Source: an uncultured Ruminococcus sp.
Lineage (GTDB): Bacteria > Bacillota > Clostridia > Oscillospirales > Ruminococcaceae
Assembly: GCA_902796865.1 (NCBI GenBank)
Contig: CADBQZ010000052.1
Location: 1 to 16,548 of the forward strand
Reading direction: 5' to 3'
DNA length: 16,548 bases
Shown here: piece after piece, positions 15,001 to 16,548 of the stretch
Layout: the number at the start of each line of letters is the position of its first letter
How positions within the stretch are numbered: the stretch's first letter is position 1
Notes under the pieces: generated by a model
Databases searched by the model: none
Seen by the model: only the letters and a program-made list of their open reading frames with translations
What the model was told of the DNA's origin: nothing
Translations under genes and position numbers: made by a program

Positions 15001-15524
15001 CCGTTATTATCAAGAGTACCGACAGTAAGCCCTTTTATATCACTGCTTTTAAGATCATAAACAGAAATGTCTATACAGTTGTTTCGTACCTCAGCACCCC
15101 TGCAAAAAAATCTGTAAGAACTTTGATCGGATTTTTTTCTGAGTGCTTCGATATAGCCATACCACATATCGACACGCTTTTTGGCTTCATCGGTCATACG
15201 GAAGACTTCTTCCCTGCGCTCCTGATAGAAATAAAGAGAAAAAGCCTTGCCGTCCACTTCACCGCTGTAAACGGATACACAGAAAAAGTTGCTCTGAATA
15301 AGCGAACCGCACATGACGATCTTTTTGCCGCTTATATCAAATCCAAGAAGCACCTGTCCGGCATCGTCACCGCAGGCTTTTATTTCAAACGCCTGTTCCT
15401 CAGGGAAAAGGTGGTCGGGAAGCTCGTATTTAGAGATGCCCGGTATGCCGCATAAATTTTTAAGCTCGTCTATCGCTCTCGGAGACATCGTAAGCTCAAG
15501 CTTTAGTATTTGATTGTCCGGCAT
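12030..15524 (-). CDS. Large SF1 (UPF1/DNA2-like) helicase
   Basis: This 1164-residue protein is a superfamily 1B type helicase, predicted to use ATP to move along and unwind DNA or RNA; its substrate is unknown. Start: ATG at 15524, with AAGGGG 8 bases upstream; a GTG at 15533 overlaps that site. Motifs in order: Q-like LNPEQLRAVEAAL (275-287), Walker A GPPGTGKTT (297-305), Ia VSQSNLAVDNAI (324-335), II VVIIDEAS (755-762), III LVGDHKQLPP (781-790), IV RQYRMH (833-838), V VDRFQGMEED (964-973), VI RRINVAMSRAR (995-1005). All catalytic residues are intact. Residues 1-270 form an N-terminal domain I do not recognise. About 420 residues between Ia and II are helical, coiled-coil-like. The last 75 residues look like a winged helix (LTVKNLSNALGIAPVFVESS then IEHLKQKKLLNYRAG). 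It has its own promoter; no link to motility is shown. Confidence 0.93.
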   Translation of the reverse strand: MPDNQILKLELTMSPRAIDELKNLCGIPGISKYELPDHLFPEEQAFEIKACGDDAGQVLLGFDISGKKIVMCGSLIQSNFFCVSVYSGEVDGKAFSLYFYQERREEVFRMTDEAKKRVDMWYGYIEALRKKSDQSSYRFFCRGAEVRNNCIDISVYDLKSSDIKGLTVGTLDNNGTPLWGFGSAERLHDGILTVRPFGNNVIDIMKELSNGIKLIAFDGAADITCKRMKQGLDKLCAGYAVNKRLAEFIFDPMQANRAPGDNIILNEDDLLSDSLNPEQLRAVEAALNAEDLYLIQGPPGTGKTTVIAELCYQNSKRGLSTLIVSQSNLAVDNAISRVMRDPGIRVLRKGDSSRVEEEGLPFIEDNVVATWTAEIASASNKMDNEICEKLSQLKSARERMPEILSQAENVIALREEKLSKESQLYFYQNVYEEIKNSRTQFFEYIDKAYELDDIGYAYQARECYPQDMRIPMDIYNDLESIYLDIKADVELMHRYTDELAFIDEYTARFCEQFEYIKSSISMDIIEDIAFEGIFYYADREMITALYEEGERILDSEPSGIRRLIFGRKWRKAAVIYLHRAENLVASMQQKSIRYCERIWILENDKQFNDNVDAFHLGLDALCEEYQNEYFAVRAKCEDLFKQSEDASKDYGFSAQLFSENLKEDDFYGKALKNIDVHDISLERIEYNVNKYYQLRCERYNKWRALLESWRKSIGVGGKEYDSLKKLYIENANVIGITCIQSGTKDFNDDYPSFDVVIIDEASKSTLPDMILPMLKGKKIILVGDHKQLPPFIDSTAYDELDETDGNLRELIKVSPFEELYENSDSSYRTMLFRQYRMHRDIAALINQFYMDTDAGRLESPLGGKPHNCEGYDISEEDHVLWYDIPNTEINYEKKSGKSFCNEYEVKCIKDILAVLQKNLSANGMKKSVGIITFYDAQVRLLENHLIDSGFSSDLANISLRIGSVDRFQGMEEDIIIVSFVRNNKEHSIGFARDSRRINVAMSRARQLLIITACSENFIGCSDNKASKMFSELYKVTGRLGGIRKAADIPNVVLDKVSAKTEQDKIVHKKDVYMKREDMPDTVSESPDEEFNILDRFILRAAFDFKGQVLTVKNLSNALGIAPVFVESSIEHLKQKKLLNYRAGSVRICVDGENIVNFLLNSDKM

Positions 15525-15556
15525 GATAAGCACCCCTTTCTAAACTATATATAATA

Positions 15557-15585
15557 ATTATATCATAAAAATTATCATATTACAA
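15557..15585 (-). promoter_or_regulatory. Promoter of the helicase gene (sigma-A type, extended -10)
   Basis: TATAAT (15557-15562) with TGA upstream (extended -10) and TTGTAA (15580-15585, four of six) at 17-base spacing. The start would be near 15550, about 26 bases before the ATG. It shares the 15 bases TTTTTATGATATAAT with flagellar promoter P1. Confidence 0.65.
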
Positions 15586-15601
15586 TAAAAAAAGATACTA
15601 T

Positions 15602-15637
15602 TATAAAAAGAAATGCCGCACGGCAGTACCGTGCGGT
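15602..15637 (-). terminator. Intrinsic terminator of the SHOCT-protein gene
   Basis: A perfect 8-bp G+C-rich stem, CCGCACGG (15616-15623) with CCGTGCGG (15629-15636), has a 5-base loop. On the minus strand it is followed by CATTTCTTTTTAT. It begins about 25 bases after the stop codon at 15662-15664. It separates this gene from the helicase transcript. Confidence 0.85.
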
Positions 15638-15661
15638 CAAAATTTGTTAGATCATTCTATT

Positions 15662-16399
15662 TTACATTCTTGAAATGAGTTCTTTGCGTTTCTGTTCAAA
15701 CTCTTCTTGCGATATCAATCCCTGTTCGAGAAGATTTTTCAACTTCATAAGCTTATCTGCTTCGTCTGAAGCTTCATTGACAACTGCTTGCTGTGTAGAG
15801 TTATTTGAAACGCTTTCTTTGTATTTTTTAAGCTCTGCAAGAGTCATGTCAACAAATTCCTGTGCGTTTTGAACACAAATCATCTTCACTGTTCCGGTCG
15901 CACTTGAAATGCCTAATGTTTTTCCACCGCATAATTTTCCAATTAAGCTATCTATAACCATGATACTTGTGATGTTTTCAAAAGGAATATCAAGCAACTT
16001 TTTAGAAAATACATCTTTTTTCTGACCGTTTATACCATTAGATGTCAAAGAAAGAGAGCACTGTTTAGTCTTGTCCACTTTAATTATGAATAATATTCCT
16101 AATATTATAGGTATTATAAATAATAATGCCTCAACAGTAACCGCAGAAAATGAAATTATCGTTTCGAATAAGTCATCACCATGATAGGCCAAAGGATACG
16201 AACTAGCAAGCTCTATTCTAGTCAAGGTCGAACCAAATATATTTTTAGTATAACTCAAATTTCTACTGCTATATTTTTCTACCGGAATAAAAACTAATAT
16301 AAGCAATATTAAAAATATAGCCATTAATACAGCAAATATTGTGTAAATCTTTTTATTTACCCTTATATCCGCCTTACATAAAATATTTTCCGTACTCAT
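15662..16399 (-). CDS. Two-TM membrane protein with PH-like region and C-terminal SHOCT motif
   Basis: A 245-residue protein with no close functional assignment. After a short polar N terminus come TM1 at about 17-39 (IYTIFAVLMAIFLILLILVF) and TM2 at about 82-107 (ISFSAVTVEALLFIIPIILG). The loop between them is likely extracellular. Residues about 110-192 are a beta-rich cytoplasmic region (CSLSLTSNGINGQ; LDIPFENITSIMVID; KTLGISSATGTVKMICV; then a helix AQEFVDMTLAELKKYK), resembling bacterial PH-like domains in pattern. A Ser/Thr/Gln linker leads to a SHOCT motif at 217-244 (MKLKNLLEQGLISQEEFEQK), a short helical module found at protein ends and thought to mediate assembly. AGGAGG lies about 8 bases before the ATG at 16399. 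The gene is visibly more A+T-rich than the flagellar genes. It is bounded by its own terminator, so it looks monocistronic. Confidence 0.85.
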   Translation of the reverse strand: MSTENILCKADIRVNKKIYTIFAVLMAIFLILLILVFIPVEKYSSRNLSYTKNIFGSTLTRIELASSYPLAYHGDDLFETIISFSAVTVEALLFIIPIILGILFIIKVDKTKQCSLSLTSNGINGQKKDVFSKKLLDIPFENITSIMVIDSLIGKLCGGKTLGISSATGTVKMICVQNAQEFVDMTLAELKKYKESVSNNSTQQAVVNEASDEADKLMKLKNLLEQGLISQEEFEQKRKELISRM

Positions 16400-16419
16400 T
16401 TTTCAATTCCTCCTAAATA

Positions 16420-16436
16420 TATTGTCGATTACAATA
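16420..16436. promoter_or_regulatory. Small inverted repeat upstream of the SHOCT-protein gene
   Basis: TATTGT (16420-16425) and ACAATA (16431-16436) are perfect 6-base inverted repeats across 5 bases, with a further ACAATA at 16444-16449. It lies just upstream of the ribosome site, over the likely transcription start, so it could be an operator. A+T-rich DNA gives such short repeats by chance fairly often. Confidence 0.25.
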
Positions 16437-16462
16437 ATAATTAACAATACATTCGCTATGAT
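16434..16462 (-). promoter_or_regulatory. Weak candidate promoter of the SHOCT-protein gene
   Basis: TATTAT (16434-16439, five of six) is preceded at 17 bases by ATCATA (16457-16462, three of six). A start near 16427 would give a leader of about 28 bases, similar to the helicase and flgB P2 leaders. The rest of 16463-16548 shows no gene or other feature I can support. Confidence 0.3.
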
Positions 16463-16548
16463 GTTTTTTCTTTGCAATTTTGAAACTGCTGATACCTCTT
16501 TCAACAGTTTTTTCTAAAATCCAATTTCTATATTGTCATTTTATCACA

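Noticed and set aside
1..16548. Mobile elements, CRISPR arrays, tRNA or rRNA genes
   Set aside because: No transposase, integrase, regular repeat array or RNA gene pattern was seen on either strand.

Overview
The window is the front part of a large flagellar operon of the fla/che type, read entirely on the minus strand, plus two unrelated upstream genes, also on the minus strand. The gene order (flgB-flgC-fliE-fliF-fliG-fliH-fliI-fliJ-fliK-flgD-small conserved gene-flgE-flbD-motA), the small FlbD/SwrD gene, the short FlgD, the A+T-rich intergenic DNA, strong AGGAGG-type ribosome sites and extended -10 promoters together point to a motile low-G+C Firmicute of class Clostridia. The order resembles that of Lachnospiraceae and Oscillospiraceae-type gut bacteria. 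Genus cannot be decided from the sequence alone.

Reading in the direction of transcription (high to low coordinates): 15662-16399 encodes a two-TM membrane protein with a C-terminal SHOCT motif, closed by a clear intrinsic terminator (about 15602-15637). Next is a monocistronic-looking SF1 helicase of 1164 residues (12030-15524) with its own extended -10 promoter. A 266-base non-coding stretch follows (11764-12029). It holds two sigma-A-like promoters and, between them, a leader that folds on paper into a compact three-way junction. The flagellar operon begins at flgB (11763) and runs without an obvious terminator past the left edge, where motA is cut.

The flagellar genes follow assembly order from the inside out: rod (FlgB, FlgC, FliE), MS ring (FliF), rotor/switch (FliG), export ATPase complex (FliH, FliI, FliJ), hook length control (FliK), hook cap (FlgD), a conserved operon protein of unknown role, hook (FlgE), motor-power factor (FlbD/SwrD) and stator (MotA). 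Most genes overlap or lie within about 50 bases of each other, which implies translational coupling. Longer spacers with hairpins occur at fliE/fliF, upstream of flgE and between flgE and flbD.

No mobile element, CRISPR array, tRNA or rRNA was seen. I did not find a clearly new multi-gene system. The best candidates for something undescribed are the three-way-junction leader and the dyad-covered second promoter in front of flgB. Second are the lineage-specific details of FliG and FlgE, and the helicase with its possible winged-helix tail.
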